Shown in pieces: positions 62,820 through 64,000 of a DNA stretch of 64,000 nucleotides. Position 1 is the first letter of the stretch, and every line of letters begins with the position of its first letter. Source of the DNA: Flexilinea flocculi (lineage in GTDB: Bacteria; Chloroflexota; Anaerolineae; Anaerolineales; Anaerolineaceae); the NCBI RefSeq assembly GCF_001192795.1, contig NZ_DF968181.1, positions 772,342 to 836,341 of the forward strand, given 5' to 3'. The position numbers and the translations under genes were made by a program. The notes under the pieces are model-generated. The model ran no database searches, was not told the DNA's origin, and was given only the letters and a program-made list of their open reading frames with translations.

Positions 62820-64000
62820 AAAAACCGGTTTTATACAGGGAATCGAAAAGAAACAGAATTTGATCTTTTGGTTGATGTTGTCTGTCATTATGGCTGTTGG
62901 CGGCATACTCTATTTTCGGACAACGCCGCATGGTGTCGGTTTGGTCAGCGATTCTGTGAATTACATTAATGGAGCACGTTCCATTGCTGCCGGTAACGGA
63001 TATTTCCGTGAAAGTGGAGGCGGTATCCTGAAACCCATTACAAATTTTCCTCCGCTGTATTCCATCTTATTGTCCATTCCTTTCTGGTTAAAAGCGGACT
63101 GGTTTGCTGCAGTCAGATATTTTGGCTTGATCTTTTTTATGCTGAATCTTGGATTGACTGGTATTCTGGTACACGCAATGGTAAAGAATATCTGGTTTGG
63201 ACTTGGGGCTGCTTTATTGATGCTGGTTTCGAAGCCTTTCCTTTATTTTCAAGTTTTTGCAATGTCAGAATCGCTATTTTTCTTTTGTACACTTGCATCA
63301 TTTCTGTTTTTTGTTTTTGCTTTGGAGACGGAAAAACAAAGGAACTGGTTTTTATGCGGATTGTTCAGCGGATTCGCATTCCTGACCCGTTACGTTGGGA
63401 TCATATCACTTTTTGCCATCTTATCCGTTTTAATGTTGAACAGGAGGACAAAAAATACTCTGAAATCGATGTTATGGCTGCTGATCGGAGCGGTTCCTTT
63501 AATTTCGGCATGGTTAATTCGCAATGTCATCGTTTCCGGTAATGCATCCAATCGCGAATTCTTTTTTCATCCACTGAGCGGCGAGGAAATTAAGGGAGGG
63601 ATACTGATTTTTTGGAAATGGATTTTCCCCATCCGTTATCAAAATGTGGAACAGACAGTTTTCTGGATGGAATGGATCGTTATCGGTTTGGCGCTTGCCG
63701 GTTTCTTGTTCCTCGTGATTCTTTTTCTATTGTCTCTGAAAAAAAGCACTATTTTCCCCGCATCAATCAAATGGCTATGGGTTTTTGTTGTTTATATTCT
63801 CAGTTATCTTGCTTTTATCTGGGCGACCATTTCTTTCTTTGACGCATCCGTTAACATCGAAGAACGGATTCTATATCCTGTGTTTATGGTAATGATCCTA
63901 TTCGTTTTTACTGTCGCAAAGTTCATCCTGCAGCGGAAGAAATGGTTTCTCCAATTGGCTCTGCTGGGATTGTACGGTTTTTTTATCATTGCTTTTTCAC
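62806..64000 (+). CDS. Glycosyltransferase family 39-like membrane protein (cut by window end)
   Basis: The frame opens with an ATG at 62806, overlapping the mltG stop by 14 bases (GAGGAA upstream), and runs to the end of the window without a stop: about 398 residues so far. There are at least nine hydrophobic helices. After the first comes a periplasm-facing loop with SDSVNYINGARSIAAGNGY, the acidic loop and aromatic pattern of PMT/ArnT-like GT-C enzymes that glycosylate lipid or protein outside the membrane. Substrate unknown; the C-terminus is missing. Confidence 0.75.
   Translation, partial: MTVTEKTGFIQGIEKKQNLIFWLMLSVIMAVGGILYFRTTPHGVGLVSDSVNYINGARSIAAGNGYFRESGGGILKPITNFPPLYSILLSIPFWLKADWFAAVRYFGLIFFMLNLGLTGILVHAMVKNIWFGLGAALLMLVSKPFLYFQVFAMSESLFFFCTLASFLFFVFALETEKQRNWFLCGLFSGFAFLTRYVGIISLFAILSVLMLNRRTKNTLKSMLWLLIGAVPLISAWLIRNVIVSGNASNREFFFHPLSGEEIKGGILIFWKWIFPIRYQNVEQTVFWMEWIVIGLALAGFLFLVILFLLSLKKSTIFPASIKWLWVFVVYILSYLAFIWATISFFDASVNIEERILYPVFMVMILFVFTVAKFILQRKKWFLQLALLGLYGFFIIAFS

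Overview
The window looks like a chromosomal segment of an anaerobic member of the Chloroflexota, most likely class Anaerolineae. This is inferred from gene content: a MalT-type LuxR regulator followed by a ~90-aa companion, DUF4386-type membrane proteins, a fused ADP-forming acetyl-CoA synthetase, a ygeY/ygeW pair, a one-TM protein upstream of ruvX and mltG, and a fused EcfA1A2. Base composition is moderately AT-rich, with a more GC-rich block over the defence locus. No rRNA, tRNA, CRISPR array, prophage or transposase gene was found.

Layout. 1-2.3 kb: gene end, GNAT acetyltransferase and a secreted beta-sandwich-like protein. 2.3-12.8 kb: a one-strand catabolic cluster with SDR, RbsA/RbsC/RbsB-type sugar importer, cyclase, zinc dehydrogenase, GntR/FCD regulator, TIM-barrel epimerase, split transketolase and GarR-type dehydrogenase; the substrate cannot be read from sequence. 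13-14.1 kb: RsiV-like secreted protein. 14.4-17.1 kb: ygeY-ygeW. 17.1-18.5 kb: rplU-rpmA-rpmE, with L31 carrying an alpha-CTD-like tail. 18.5-22.5 kb (minus): methyltransferase and two cell-envelope glycosyltransferase-type genes. 22.7-26.9 kb (minus): acetyl-CoA synthetase (ADP-forming) and HtpG. 27-32.7 kb: repeat cluster, a strong candidate structured ncRNA, a MalT-like regulator that may be leaderless, and small membrane proteins. 33-34.6 kb: secreted LRR protein.

35.0-46.2 kb is a BREX type 3-like phage-defence locus (brxF, DUF6079-type brxC, pglX, NYN gene, pglZ, brxA-like). It has three departures from the textbook arrangement: no BrxHII helicase, with its usual slot held by a NYN-domain gene that carries an in-frame stop; a BrxF without a visible Walker A; and a PglX whose centre differs in composition from its ends. 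46-50 kb: secDF, SpoIIE-type phosphatase, rpmF. 50.5-53.7 kb: ECF transporter S component facing ecfT-ecfA1A2. 54.3-58 kb: lysine riboswitch, APC permease, amidohydrolase. 58-64 kb: hflX, a TM protein, ruvX, mltG and a glycosyltransferase cut by the window end.

The strongest unexplained signal is a family of non-coding foldback elements in about a dozen intergenic spaces. Each complete copy has terminal inverted repeats (consensus CAGTAATTCGAAATATG) around a near-perfect 43-63 bp palindrome. Stem sequence differs among copies while pairing is kept. A second dispersed repeat (CATTGCGAG...GCAATCT type) is nested with it. A ~139-nt RNA with consensus promoter, several stems and a terminator (27484-27622, minus) has a diverged copy inside the BREX locus.
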